From: Pseudomonas azadiae
GTDB taxonomy: Bacteria; Pseudomonadota; Gammaproteobacteria; Pseudomonadales; Pseudomonadaceae
Direction: 5' to 3'
DNA: 64,000 bases
Assembly: GCF_019145355.1 (NCBI RefSeq)
Contig: NZ_JAHSTY010000002.1
Coordinates: 2,300,306 to 2,364,305 of the forward strand
Position numbers and translations under genes: made by a program. Numbering within the stretch: position 1 is the first letter of the stretch; each line of letters begins with the position of its first letter. The notes below the pieces were generated by a model that saw only the letters and a program-made list of their open reading frames with translations, did no database searches and had not been told where the DNA came from. Below, in pieces: positions 46,817 to 55,841 of this stretch.

Positions 46817-46913
46817 GAGCGGGCTTGCCCGCGAAAAACGTTAACGATAACGCAGCGCTGTCAGGCAGCCCTCGTCGCCTATGGGTTTTTCGCGAGCAAG
46901 CTCGCTCCTACAG
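46812..46913. repeat. REP-type inverted repeat pair overlapping the xylF stop
   Basis: Left TGTAGGAGCGGGCTTGCCCG and right CGAGCAAGCTCGCTCCTACA flank a core with GTTAACGATAACGC. The TAG in the left end is the xylF stop codon. Same family as 3194 and 19914. Confidence 0.85.
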
Positions 46914-46946
46914 TAATGTCGTCAGCCCTTTGTGTGAGCAATAGTA

Positions 46947-48491
46947 ATGCCTGACTACCTGCTGCAAATGAACGGCATCGTCAAATCCTTTGGCGGTGTC
47001 AACGCGTTGAACGGCATCGATATCAAGGTGCGGCCGGGGGAATGCGTCGGCCTGTGCGGTGAGAATGGTGCCGGTAAATCCACCCTGATGAAGGTGCTGT
47101 CGGCGGTCTACCCGTACGGCACCTGGGACGGCGAAATCCTCTGGGACGGGCAGCCGCTCAGGGCCCAGTCGATCAGCGAAACCGAAGCGGCTGGCATCGT
47201 GATCATCCATCAGGAATTGACCCTGGTGCCGGACCTGTCGGTGGCCGAGAACATCTTCATGGGCCACGAACTGACCTTGCCGGGTGGGCGCATGAACTAC
47301 CCGGCGATGATCCACCGTGCCGAAGCCTTGATGCGCGAGCTCAAGGTGCCGGACATGAACGTGGCGCTGCCGGTGTCCCAGTACGGCGGCGGCTACCAGC
47401 AACTGGTGGAAATCGCCAAGGCCCTCAACAAGCAGGCGCGCCTGCTGATTCTGGACGAGCCCTCCTCGGCCCTGACCCGCTCGGAAATCGACGTGCTGCT
47501 GGACATCATCCGCGGCCTCAAGGCCAAGGGCGTGGCCTGCGTGTACATCTCCCACAAGCTCGATGAAGTGGCGGCGGTGTGCGACACCATTGCGGTGATC
47601 CGCGACGGCAAGCACATCGCGACCACCGCCATGGCCGACATGGACATCGCGCAGATCATCACGCAGATGGTCGGCCGCGAGATGAGCAACCTCTACCCCA
47701 CCGAGCCCCATGAGGTGGGCGAGGTGATTTTCGAAGCGCGCAATGTCACCTGCTATGACGTCGACAACCCCAAGCGCAAACGCGTGGACGATATTTCGTT
47801 CGTGCTCAAGCGCGGCGAAATCCTCGGCATCGCCGGTCTTGTGGGTGCCGGGCGCACGGAGCTGGTGTCGGCGCTGTTCGGCGCCTACCCCGGCCGCTAC
47901 AGCGCCGAGGTGTGGCTGGACGGCCAGATGATCGACACGCGCACACCGCTCAAGTCGATCCGCGCCGGGCTGTGCATGGTGCCCGAAGACCGCAAGCGCC
48001 AAGGCATCATTCCCGACCTGGGCGTGGGCCAGAACATCACCCTGGCGGTGCTCGACACCTACGCCCACCTGACCCGCATCGACGCCGAGGCCGAACTGGG
48101 CAGCATCGACCAGCAGATCGCGCGCATGCACCTCAAGACTTCCAGCCCGTTCCTGCCGATTACCAGCCTGTCCGGCGGCAATCAGCAAAAGGCGGTGCTG
48201 GCGAAAATGCTGATGGCCAGGCCCAAGGTGCTGATCCTCGACGAACCCACGCGCGGGGTGGACGTGGGCGCCAAGTATGAGATCTACAAGCTGATGGGCG
48301 CGCTGGCGGCCGAAGGCGTGGCGATCATCATGGTCTCCTCGGAACTGGCCGAAGTGCTCGGCGTGTCCAACCGCGTGCTGGTGATCGGCGACGGCCAGTT
48401 GCGTGGCGATTTCATCAATGAGGGCCTCACTCAGGAACAGGTGCTCGCCGCCGCGCTCAGCCAACACAATAACAATCGGAAGACCGCGTAG
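46947..48491 (+). CDS. xylG: Xylose ABC transporter ATP-binding protein XylG
   Basis: Tandem ATPase of 514 residues. Domain 1 has [20 protein letters not shown] and the degenerate signature [18 protein letters not shown]; domain 2 has [17 protein letters not shown] and [30 protein letters not shown] after the first Walker A is characteristic of XylG. It follows xylF after a 130-base gap filled by a REP and abuts xylH. Confidence 0.94.
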   Translation: MPDYLLQMNGIVKSFGGVNALNGIDIKVRPGECVGLCGENGAGKSTLMKVLSAVYPYGTWDGEILWDGQPLRAQSISETEAAGIVIIHQELTLVPDLSVAENIFMGHELTLPGGRMNYPAMIHRAEALMRELKVPDMNVALPVSQYGGGYQQLVEIAKALNKQARLLILDEPSSALTRSEIDVLLDIIRGLKAKGVACVYISHKLDEVAAVCDTIAVIRDGKHIATTAMADMDIAQIITQMVGREMSNLYPTEPHEVGEVIFEARNVTCYDVDNPKRKRVDDISFVLKRGEILGIAGLVGAGRTELVSALFGAYPGRYSAEVWLDGQMIDTRTPLKSIRAGLCMVPEDRKRQGIIPDLGVGQNITLAVLDTYAHLTRIDAEAELGSIDQQIARMHLKTSSPFLPITSLSGGNQQKAVLAKMLMARPKVLILDEPTRGVDVGAKYEIYKLMGALAAEGVAIIMVSSELAEVLGVSNRVLVIGDGQLRGDFINEGLTQEQVLAAALSQHNNNRKTA

Positions 48492-49628
48492 ATGAATCAG
48501 CTCAAACAGCTGTTTACCCGCTACAAAATGCTCGCCCTGGTCATCGCCGTGGCGGTGATCTGGCTGTTTTTCAGTTGGCAGACGGAGGGTGGTTTTCTCA
48601 CGCCGCGCAACCTGTCCAACCTGCTGCGGCAGATGTCGATCACCGGGATCCTCGCATGCGGCATGGTGCTGGTGATCATCAGCGGCGAGATTGATTTGTC
48701 GGTGGGTTCGCTGCTCGGATTGCTGGGCGGACTGGCGGCGATCCTGGATGTGGTTTATCACGTGCCGTTGTTGGCCAATCTGAGCCTGGTCGCTTTGTGC
48801 GGCTTGATGATCGGGCTGGCCAACGGGTACATGACGGCCTATCTGCGCATCCCGTCGTTTATCGTCGGGCTGGGCGGGATGCTGGCGTTTCGCGGGATTC
48901 TGCTGGGGATCACCGGCGGTACGACCATTGCGCCGGTGTCGCCCTCGCTGGTGTACGTGGGCCAGGGGTATTTGCCGCACACGGTGGGCATCGGCCTGGG
49001 TGTATTGCTGTTTGCGTTGACCCTGTTCCTCACCTGGAAGCAACGACGCAACCGCGCGCTGCATGGTTTGGCGGCGCATTCACGGGTGCGTGACGCGGTG
49101 CGCGTGGTGGTGATTGGCGCCGTGCTGGCGGGGTTCGTCACCACCCTCAACAGCTACGACGGCATCCCCGTGCCGGTGCTGCTGTTGCTGTTGCTGCTCG
49201 GCGTATTCAGCTACGTCACCAGCCAGACCGTGTTCGGCCGTCGCGTGTATGCGGTGGGCAGCAACATGGAAGCCACGCGCCTGTCGGGCATCAACGTACA
49301 GGCAGTGAAGCTGTGGATCTTCGGCATCATGGGCGTGATGTGCGCCCTCGCCGGCCTGGTCAACACCGCCCGGCTTGCGGCCGGTTCGCCATCGGCGGGC
49401 AACATGGGCGAACTGGATGCCATCGCCGCGTGCTTTATCGGCGGGACGTCGATGCGCGGCGGTTCGGGCACGGTGTATGGCGCGTTGCTCGGGGCGCTGG
49501 TGATCACCAGCCTGGATAACGGCATGTCGATGCTGGACGTGGACAGTTACTGGCAGATGATCGTGAAGGGCAGCATTCTGGTGCTGGCGGTGTGGGTGGA
49601 TGTGAGTACGCGGACCGGCCGGCGGTAG
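48492..49628 (+). CDS. xylH: Xylose ABC transporter permease XylH
   Basis: Inner-membrane permease of 378 residues, longer than RbsC as is usual for XylH. Motifs are LLRQMSITGILACGMVLVII, GEIDLSVGSLLGLLGG, RIPSFIVGLGGMLAFRG and CFIGGTSMRGGSGTVYGALL. The extra loop WKQRRNRALHGLAAHSRVRD between helices is typical of XylH. Its ATG directly follows the xylG stop. Confidence 0.94.
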   Translation: MNQLKQLFTRYKMLALVIAVAVIWLFFSWQTEGGFLTPRNLSNLLRQMSITGILACGMVLVIISGEIDLSVGSLLGLLGGLAAILDVVYHVPLLANLSLVALCGLMIGLANGYMTAYLRIPSFIVGLGGMLAFRGILLGITGGTTIAPVSPSLVYVGQGYLPHTVGIGLGVLLFALTLFLTWKQRRNRALHGLAAHSRVRDAVRVVVIGAVLAGFVTTLNSYDGIPVPVLLLLLLLGVFSYVTSQTVFGRRVYAVGSNMEATRLSGINVQAVKLWIFGIMGVMCALAGLVNTARLAAGSPSAGNMGELDAIAACFIGGTSMRGGSGTVYGALLGALVITSLDNGMSMLDVDSYWQMIVKGSILVLAVWVDVSTRTGRR

Positions 49629-49990
49629 AGGCTACGCAAGAACGCAAGAGTTCAAATGTGGGAGCCGGGCTTGCCCGCGATGACGGTGGGTCAGGCAATA
49701 CCTCTGTGACTGCCCTTCCACCACGGGGCAAGCCCGCGCAGGCCTTAGGGATCTACACAACTTTCAAAGGCTGAAAAATGTCCCCGTAGTGAGCGGGCTT
49801 GCCCCGCGCTGGGCTGCGGCCCAAACCAGGCGAATAGGGTTTTTCTGAAACTGCGCGGTGTCTTTATTGGGCGGCTTCGCAGCCCAGCGCGGGGCAAGCC
49901 CGCTCACTACAAAGAGGTGTAAATACCTATGCCCCTCCCACATTTGATTGCATTTCAAGGTTGGATCGCAGGGGTTGGTCTGCCCCTTCC
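49629..49990. other. Gene-free stretch with two repeat units
   Basis: No gene seen. A REP pair at about 49658-49745 (GTGGGAGCCGGGCTTGCCCG at the left end) is followed by copy 2 of the long palindromic element at 49786-49910. The pair may close the xyl transcript and the convergent binding-protein transcript. Confidence 0.75.
49786..49910. repeat. Long palindromic element (GTAGTGAGCGGGC family), copy 2
   Basis: Outer ends GTAGTGAGCGGGCTTGCC and GGCAAGCCCGCTCACTAC. Inner arms CCGCGCTGGGCTGCGGCC and GCTTCGCAGCCCAGCGCGG pair with a small offset. It is preceded by ATCTACACAACTTTCAAAGG, whose near copy lies inverted beside copy 3. Confidence 0.85.
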
Positions 49991-50911
49991 CTATTCAAAC
50001 GCCTGGCGATTCTCTGGCGTGATCAACTTGAACGGCACCCACACCACCGGCGACTCCAGCACCTCGCCGCGTACCAGGCGCAGCGCGGTGTCCACGGCGC
50101 CGCTGGCCTGGCCTGCGGCGTCCTGGAATACGCTGACGGCCATCTTGCCCTCGGCCATCAATTTCAAACCGTCCGGCGTGCCGTCGATGCCGCCGACCCA
50201 ATAGTCCTTGGCCTGCTTGCCGGCTTTTTCCAGCCCCATGATCGCGCCGATCGCCATTTCGTCGTTGTTGGCCGCGACGATCGAAAAGTCGACGCCCTGC
50301 TTGACCCAGTCCATGACAATGGTGGCAGCCTGGCTACGCTCCCAGTTGCCGACTTTTTTCTGCACGACTTTCATATCCGGGTATTTGGCGACGACTTTTT
50401 CCACGTCTTCGGTGCGCATCAACGAGGACGCGTTGGCCGGGTCGCCCACCAGAATCACCACGTTGCCTTTGTAACCGGCGCGGCGCGCCAGTTCTTCCAT
50501 CTGCAACGTGCCCGACTCCAGCTCGTTGGAGCCGACAAACGCCGTCTGCGCCGGCCATTTTTCCGGGTTCGGGTTGCGGTTGACGAACACCAGCGGAATC
50601 TTCGCGTCCGCGGCCAACTGCATCATCTGCGCCGCGCTTTTGCCGTCCACCATCGCAATGATGATCGCATCCACCTTGGCGTTGACCAGGTTGCGCAATT
50701 GACGCATCTGCAAATCGACGCTGTCCTGGCCATTCTCCATGAATATGTCGACGTTCATGACGCCGGCCTGTTGCTGCACGCCGTTGCGCAGCAGGGTCTG
50801 GAAGTTATCGTCGTATTTCGCCATGCCCACGCCCAGCAAGGGCGTGGCGGCCTGGGCCAGGCCCGGCACGAACAGCGTCGCACCCAGGGCGAGCATTAAC
50901 CATGCTTTCAT
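49991..50911 (-). CDS. Orphan type-1 sugar/polyol-binding periplasmic protein
   Basis: Binding protein of 306 residues with a signal peptide (MKAWLMLALGATLFVPGLAQ, cut near AQAA). It contains QMRQLRNLVNAKVDAIIIAM, TAFVGSNELESGTLQMEELA and AANNDEMAIGAIMGLEKAGK, resembling ribose-, inositol- or rhizopine-type proteins. No ATPase or permease gene is beside it. The upstream gene on the same strand is a chemoreceptor ending 18 bases before this start, with AGGAG between. It could feed chemotaxis, the binding-protein-less importer at 37005, or both. Confidence 0.85.
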   Translation of the reverse strand: MKAWLMLALGATLFVPGLAQAATPLLGVGMAKYDDNFQTLLRNGVQQQAGVMNVDIFMENGQDSVDLQMRQLRNLVNAKVDAIIIAMVDGKSAAQMMQLAADAKIPLVFVNRNPNPEKWPAQTAFVGSNELESGTLQMEELARRAGYKGNVVILVGDPANASSLMRTEDVEKVVAKYPDMKVVQKKVGNWERSQAATIVMDWVKQGVDFSIVAANNDEMAIGAIMGLEKAGKQAKDYWVGGIDGTPDGLKLMAEGKMAVSVFQDAAGQASGAVDTALRLVRGEVLESPVVWVPFKLITPENRQAFE

Positions 50912-50928
50912 GTTCTGACTCCTGCGGC

Positions 50929-52914
50929 TCAAACGCTGAAATGGTGGAGCAGCTCGCGCTGCACTTTGGCCATGTTCGACAGCTCTTGGCTGCTGATGGC
51001 GGACTGCTCGGCACCGTCTGCCGTCTGCTGGGCTGAATCGTTGATCTGGATGACCATCCGGCTGGTTTCCTGCACCGTGGCACTCTGCTGCTCGGTGGCG
51101 GCGGCAATCTGGATGTTCATGTCGCGGATACTGTCGACCGCGTCGCTCATCGACAGCAGCAAATCACCGGCGCCCGAGGCCAGGGACACGCATTGGCTGG
51201 ACTGCGCCTGGCTTTCGTTCATCACGTGCACCACCGAGTGAATTTTTTGCTGCATGAGCCCGATCATGTCCTGGATCTCGCTGGTCGAGGTCTGGGTACG
51301 GCTGGCCAGGGAACGCACTTCATCGGCCACGACCGCAAAACCGCGCCCTTGCTCGCCGGCACGCGCCGCTTCGATTGCTGCGTTGAGGGCAAGCAGGTTG
51401 GTTTGTTCGGCAATGGTGCGAATGGCCACCACAATGCCCTCGATGTTCTGTCCGTACTTCTGCAGCTCATCGGTCACTTGCGTGGCTTTGTTCACCTGGT
51501 CGGCCTGCTGGCGGATATTGACGATGGTCTCGGCCACGCGCTCCTGCACCTTGTGCGTGAGCTCACTGGTGTCGTCCACGGCCTGGCGGGTGTCCTGCGC
51601 ACGCCGGGCAACTTCTTCGACCGTGCTTTCCATTTGCGTCATCGCCGAGGCGGCCGATTGCAAGCGGTCCTTCTGCTCGTCCACCACACGGGTGGTCTGC
51701 TCGCTGTTCAAGGCGTTATTGCCAGCGGTCACGGCCAGCGCATCGGCCGAGCTGATCAGTTCACGGAAGGTTTTCTGAAGGGCTTTGGTCAGCTCATTCA
51801 GGTAACCGCCCAACTCACCGAATTCATCTTTACGGCTGACATCGAAGCTGACCCGCATGTCGCCGGCGGTGAGCGTCTTGAGCACTTCGCGAAACGCCGC
51901 CAGCGGGCGCCGCAGGCTGAAGGCGACCCAAGTACCAATCGCCACGGCCGCCAGCACCGCCAGCACACAGGCGATCAACAGCACGCTGCGGCTGGTGCCG
52001 ATAGTGGCATTGGCGGAATGGCTGGCCTGGTTGGCGACCTCCAGCGATTGGCTGCCGAACTCGGCGATGCGGTCGAGGGTGGCTTTGAGTGCCGCCTCAA
52101 CCGCATTGCGTTGCTGCTGCACCTGCGCGGCGAGCTTCGCCTCGGCTTGATAGGCCTGGAACAGACCGTCAGCGGCGGTCAGGTCCGTCAGCAGGCGATT
52201 GACCATGACGCCGGCGATCCGCCCGACTCGCGGGTCAATCGCCGTCAGCGCCTGGGCCCGGGTGCTGATCACTTCGTCCTGCAGGTTCAGCACGCGCTGC
52301 AGTTTATCGATGGCGGGCGTGACGGTATGGGCCGCGAAGCCATCGTAGGATTTGTTGACTTCCAGCAGCAGTTGCTCTGCTGCGGCCACCTGTTGCGGTT
52401 CGTTGACGCTGCGTGCATGCGCGATGTAATCACGCAGATAACTGGTCAACTGCATCGCCTGCGCACTGCTGTAACCTTGCAGTTTGCGTGTCAGCGCCAA
52501 CTGCTGCACATGCTGCAAATGGGAGGTCATCAAGGCCTGCGCCTGTTCGGCGTAGGCCGTGACGTGTTGGCGCTGCTGCGCCAGGTTCGCCCGCAGCGCC
52601 TCATGCTCACCGGTGTAGGCAGCGGTGCTGTCGAGCAACTGAGTGAACTGGGCGATGCTTTCGGTAAACGGCCGCTTGCCGTCCTCGATCTGCTTGGGGT
52701 CGGTGCTGATCTGAATGGCCAACAACGCCTGGTTGGCGCGCAGGATGTGCACGTAGAGCTCACTGGCGGCCCGGCTCAACGGCGCCGACTGGCCGGTGAT
52801 GATGGACAAGCGACCGCCGATGGACTGCGTGTTCTGATAGCTGATCCCGGCCATGATCAGCAGCAACAGCACCAACACCGCAAATCCGCCGATCACACGC
52901 TGCAATATGGTCAT
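50929..52914 (-). CDS. Methyl-accepting chemotaxis protein with long helical periplasmic domain (HBM-like)
   Basis: Chemoreceptor of 661 residues. Helix 1 is at about 9-26 ([17 protein letters not shown]). A periplasmic all-helical region of about 280 residues follows, large enough for a helical bimodular (McpS-like) domain. Helix 2 is near 308-330 ([20 protein letters not shown]). The signalling tip reads [20 protein letters not shown]. It probably shares a transcript with the binding protein downstream, suggesting sensing through that protein or of the same compound. Confidence 0.88.
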   Translation of the reverse strand: MTILQRVIGGFAVLVLLLLIMAGISYQNTQSIGGRLSIITGQSAPLSRAASELYVHILRANQALLAIQISTDPKQIEDGKRPFTESIAQFTQLLDSTAAYTGEHEALRANLAQQRQHVTAYAEQAQALMTSHLQHVQQLALTRKLQGYSSAQAMQLTSYLRDYIAHARSVNEPQQVAAAEQLLLEVNKSYDGFAAHTVTPAIDKLQRVLNLQDEVISTRAQALTAIDPRVGRIAGVMVNRLLTDLTAADGLFQAYQAEAKLAAQVQQQRNAVEAALKATLDRIAEFGSQSLEVANQASHSANATIGTSRSVLLIACVLAVLAAVAIGTWVAFSLRRPLAAFREVLKTLTAGDMRVSFDVSRKDEFGELGGYLNELTKALQKTFRELISSADALAVTAGNNALNSEQTTRVVDEQKDRLQSAASAMTQMESTVEEVARRAQDTRQAVDDTSELTHKVQERVAETIVNIRQQADQVNKATQVTDELQKYGQNIEGIVVAIRTIAEQTNLLALNAAIEAARAGEQGRGFAVVADEVRSLASRTQTSTSEIQDMIGLMQQKIHSVVHVMNESQAQSSQCVSLASGAGDLLLSMSDAVDSIRDMNIQIAAATEQQSATVQETSRMVIQINDSAQQTADGAEQSAISSQELSNMAKVQRELLHHFSV

Positions 52915-53045
52915 GGCTACCCCTTTTTAATTTTTATTCGTTGTCCTGAGACGACCAGGCGTACACCTCCAAGTTCGGGATCGCTCGGGTGCTAGTGGCT
53001 GTATCGGCCCGGTGGGCGGGGACTTGATCAACGCGGTCAAAAAAA

Positions 53046-53133
53046 GTGGGAGGGAGCTTGCTCCCGATGACGGCAGGTCAGTCGATGTAACTGTCGACTG
53101 ATCCACCGCTATCGAGGGCAAGCCCCCTCCCAC
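53046..53133. repeat. REP-type inverted repeat pair
   Basis: GTGGGAGGGAGCTTGCTCCC faces GGGCAAGCCCCCTCCCAC around a core holding GTCGATGTAACTGTCGACTG. It lies between the levansucrase stop and the start region of the chemoreceptor gene. Confidence 0.8.
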
Positions 53134-53174
53134 ATTTGCAGCATTTTATCTGCTGATAAATGGCCGCCAGACGG

Positions 53175-54425
53175 TCACTGGTTCAACACGACATCACGCA
53201 TCGCGGGGATGTACCCGTAGTCATAAGCCTCCTGCACAAACGAACGATCACCCTTCAATACAATCCTGACGGTGGGCGCTTCGGTGCCGCCGATGCGGTA
53301 GTCATCGCCCTGGGTGGGCACGCTGTCAATAAACGACGTCACCAGGCCGTTGGGCATCACGCAGTGCGAATACGTCTGGAATGGCTGCGAGGGCGGGTTG
53401 CCGAGCACCAGCCCGGAGGCATTCATGGGTGTGTAAGGGCCGAACAGATGATCGCCGACAAACCCATAGACGCCGTCCGGCCCCGTCACGCCGTCGGCGT
53501 AGGTGAATTTATGACTGATGGTGAACAGGTAATACTTGCCGTCCTGGAACACATAGTGCGGCCGCTCGGTCTGGTCGTTCACGCCAACGGCGGTCACCAG
53601 CGGCGGCAGGATTTCCCAATCGTCACCGCTGAGGTCCTTGGCAACAGCGATGCCGATGCAGCCGACCTGATAGCGCGCCCCGCCCACGTCCTCGTGCCCC
53701 GGCGGCACCAGCCCCAGCTCGTTCGGGCCCACTTCGTGAGTGCCGCGCTCACCGGCGACGTTGCCTTCAAAGACCATGTACAGCTTGCCATCCACGGGGT
53801 CGATAAATGGGCTGGGATCACGAAAGTTCCAGGTCGCGTTCTGCGCTTCGGTTTGGTAATAGGTGCCGTCGGCGTCGAACAGCGATTTGACCTGGCTAAA
53901 GCCTTGCAGCTCCACACCGCTGTCGGAGGTGACCACCCGGCCACGCACCTTGGCAATCGTCGCCCCCGGCGTGACGCAGGTGTAATACAGGTCAATGTCA
54001 CCGGCATTATTGAGCAGGATCGGTGTACCGGCCCATTCACGGGTGGTCGGCGAAACCCCTTCGGCCATGACACGGCCGCCGAAAATCCAGTCCTTGCCGG
54101 TGCGCGAGTACCAGTAGCAGATACGCGCATGGCCATGGCGGTCTTCCCAATCGCGCTTGATGTCGTAGCGGCCATCGGCGTTGATGAACTGTGGATCGTG
54201 CGGACGGCGATCGGCGGTGAGTGTGAAGATCACCGACCAGCCGTTGACGGATACCACCGTGCCATCAAGTTCACGCAATGGCATGGTGTCCCAGATAAAT
54301 ACCGTGTCACTCATGACAGGAAAGTCAGGACGCACTAACGGTTGCGTGGTCGTCGGGTCATTCTCATTAACTTTCAGCGCATCGGCCCGAGTCCAACGAG
54401 TGGGTGTGTGATTCGCGTGTTTCAT
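53175..54425 (-). CDS. lsc: Levansucrase (glycoside hydrolase family 68)
   Basis: Splits sucrose and polymerises fructose to levan. The 416 residues match pseudomonad enzymes. The catalytic nucleophile is Asp46 (FIWDTMPL), the transition-state stabiliser Asp203 (FRDPSPF) and the acid/base Glu287 (QTERPHYVF). There is no signal peptide, as in other Pseudomonas and Erwinia levansucrases that leave the cell by another route. It stands alone; the long AT-rich upstream region suggests its own regulation. Confidence 0.95.
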   Translation of the reverse strand: MKHANHTPTRWTRADALKVNENDPTTTQPLVRPDFPVMSDTVFIWDTMPLRELDGTVVSVNGWSVIFTLTADRRPHDPQFINADGRYDIKRDWEDRHGHARICYWYSRTGKDWIFGGRVMAEGVSPTTREWAGTPILLNNAGDIDLYYTCVTPGATIAKVRGRVVTSDSGVELQGFSQVKSLFDADGTYYQTEAQNATWNFRDPSPFIDPVDGKLYMVFEGNVAGERGTHEVGPNELGLVPPGHEDVGGARYQVGCIGIAVAKDLSGDDWEILPPLVTAVGVNDQTERPHYVFQDGKYYLFTISHKFTYADGVTGPDGVYGFVGDHLFGPYTPMNASGLVLGNPPSQPFQTYSHCVMPNGLVTSFIDSVPTQGDDYRIGGTEAPTVRIVLKGDRSFVQEAYDYGYIPAMRDVVLNQ

Positions 54426-54837
54426 GATGATGTCCTTTTACTGACGCTTAAGTGACAAGCGAAGATTGAATAACACATGAACAGCCAGCAACTTTCTGCT
54501 GACTGAAAAGAGCAAGCCAGCGTTGGCCTTAACGTGCGGGGCAAGGTTTAACATGGAAGCCTGGCTGTCGCAACGTGAAGAATTATTTAGGTTAAAAAGG
54601 CCATCACTGTATTTATATCCTTGATATAAAGACAGTGGCACTTACAATCAACGACAAGCAACTAGAAAGCTAGCTACTCAATTACCAGGCAGCAGGGCTG
54701 CGGGCCGGAGCCGTTACTCTTCTGCGCTTAACGGTATTGCGCGCCAAATTAAACCGAGCGCTTAGTTATCAGATTAGTTGCTATCGATATGAAATAAATC
54801 GCAGCATATCAAGTCTACGACCCACACTTACCCAGTA
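54426..54837. other. AT-rich upstream region of levansucrase
   Basis: About 410 bases without a credible gene and clearly lower in GC than the rest of the window. It should hold the levansucrase promoter, but I see no operator I can name. The base composition could reflect an acquired regulatory segment. Confidence 0.5.
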
Positions 54838-55024
54838 GGTATCTACACACTTTTGTAGTGAGCGGGCTTGTCCCGCGCTGGGTGGCGAAGCCGCCCCAAT
54901 AAATACACCGCGCAGTTTCAGACAAACCCAATTCGCCTGGTTTGGGGCGGCTTCGCAGCCCAGCGCGGGGCAAGCCCGCTCACTACAAGGAGATATGCCA
55001 GCCTTGGAAAGTTGTGTAGATACC
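54838..55024. repeat. Long palindromic element, copy 3, framed by a second inverted repeat
   Basis: The core element (54855-54986) has ends GTAGTGAGCGGGCTTGTC and CAAGCCCGCTCACTAC. It is framed by GGTATCTACACA (54838-54849) and its exact reverse complement TGTGTAGATACC (55013-55024). The right frame is an inverted near copy of the sequence beside copy 2. Confidence 0.82.
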
Positions 55025-55200
55025 CAGGGCTATCGCAGGCAAGCCAGCTCCCACCTTGCCCGCATTCCACTGTTGGATCGGCGGGGTTAGTGGCATTTGG
55101 TCATGGTTTGTAAAAGGCCAGCAAGGCACATCCCTTTTAATTGCAGGACGTTTCCTAGACAATCCCTGCCGCCTTGTGCCTGCTGGAATCGGTGGCTAGT

Positions 55201-55406
55201 CTTCGCTCCGTCGCTGGGCTTCAGCGATCGGGTTTAGCAGCCTGGCTTCAATAGGCACACGGTTCACGTCCACTTTTATGGTGGCTGTGCGTGGGGCACC
55301 TTCGGGTGCGCTGGTTTCCTATTGACCGGTCTGCTAACCCGCGTACAGCTGCCACCTTCGTTTAGCAGCGTTGGCGGTAGCTCTCATGCTCAATAGGAGT
55401 TACACC
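55201..55406 (+). promoter_or_regulatory. Structured 5' leader with two mutually exclusive pairings (candidate riboregulator)
   Basis: Upstream of the small gene at 55407. Hairpin 1 is TCGCTG-GGCTT-CAGCGA (55211-55227). A central strand carries TCCTATTG (55317-55324) and CTGCTAA (55331-55337). It can pair with an upstream partner, TTAGCAG (55234-55240) plus CAATAGG (55249-55255), or with a downstream partner, TTAGCAG (55362-55368) plus CAATAGGA (55391-55398). The second pairing covers the ribosome site AGGAG (55395-55399). Between lies a GCACC-TTCG-GGTGC hairpin (55296-55309). I do not recognise a named RNA family. Confidence 0.65.
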
Positions 55407-55715
55407 ATGAACAAAGTCCTACCCGACCCACCCCGCGACCCCGCCAAAGACCGCGCCGCCTTCAACCGCGCCATCGACCATTACCTGCCCACCCAAGGCT
55501 TTCACACCGTCAACGAAGACCTCAGCTTCGAAGATGCCCTGCTCTACACCGCCAGTTTGCTGGACAGTGCTTCGGCGACTGCGCTGGATTGCGGGGAAAA
55601 GTTGGAAAGCCCTGAGCGGGCGAAGATTCTGGCGGTGTGGCATTTGCTGGAGATTGCCAGGACGACGGTGGACCGCTCCATCGAGTGCCTGAAGCCTTCG
55701 ATAGCCACTGCCTGA
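55407..55715 (+). CDS. Small DUF6124/DUF3077-like protein
   Basis: A cytosolic protein of 102 residues, probably helical. It starts MNKVLPDPPRDPAKDR and contains EDALLYTASLLDSASATALD and KILAVWHLLEIARTTVDRSI, a type common in fluorescent pseudomonads with no known function. The ATG at 55407 is 7 bases after AGGAG. Translation is probably controlled by the leader in front. It has no operon partner; a REP follows. Confidence 0.8.
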   Translation: MNKVLPDPPRDPAKDRAAFNRAIDHYLPTQGFHTVNEDLSFEDALLYTASLLDSASATALDCGEKLESPERAKILAVWHLLEIARTTVDRSIECLKPSIATA

Positions 55716-55730
55716 AACGCGGTTACCCCT

Positions 55731-55818
55731 GTGGGAGCGGGCTTGCTCGCGAATGCGGCGTGTCAGCCAGCACATCGGGCGACTGACACTCTGCATTCGT
55801 GAGCAAGCCCGCTCCCAC
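55731..55818. repeat. REP-type inverted repeat pair
   Basis: GTGGGAGCGGGCTTGCTCGC faces GAGCAAGCCCGCTCCCAC. It separates the DUF gene from the convergent mmsA gene. Confidence 0.85.
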
Positions 55819-55841
55819 CGGGGACCTGCTGTGTTCCTGAG

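Noticed and set aside
46908..49079. 723-residue open frame opposite xylG/xylH
   Set aside because: It is an antisense shadow rich in His/Gln/Gly with no motif, and xylG and xylH on the other strand are unmistakable.
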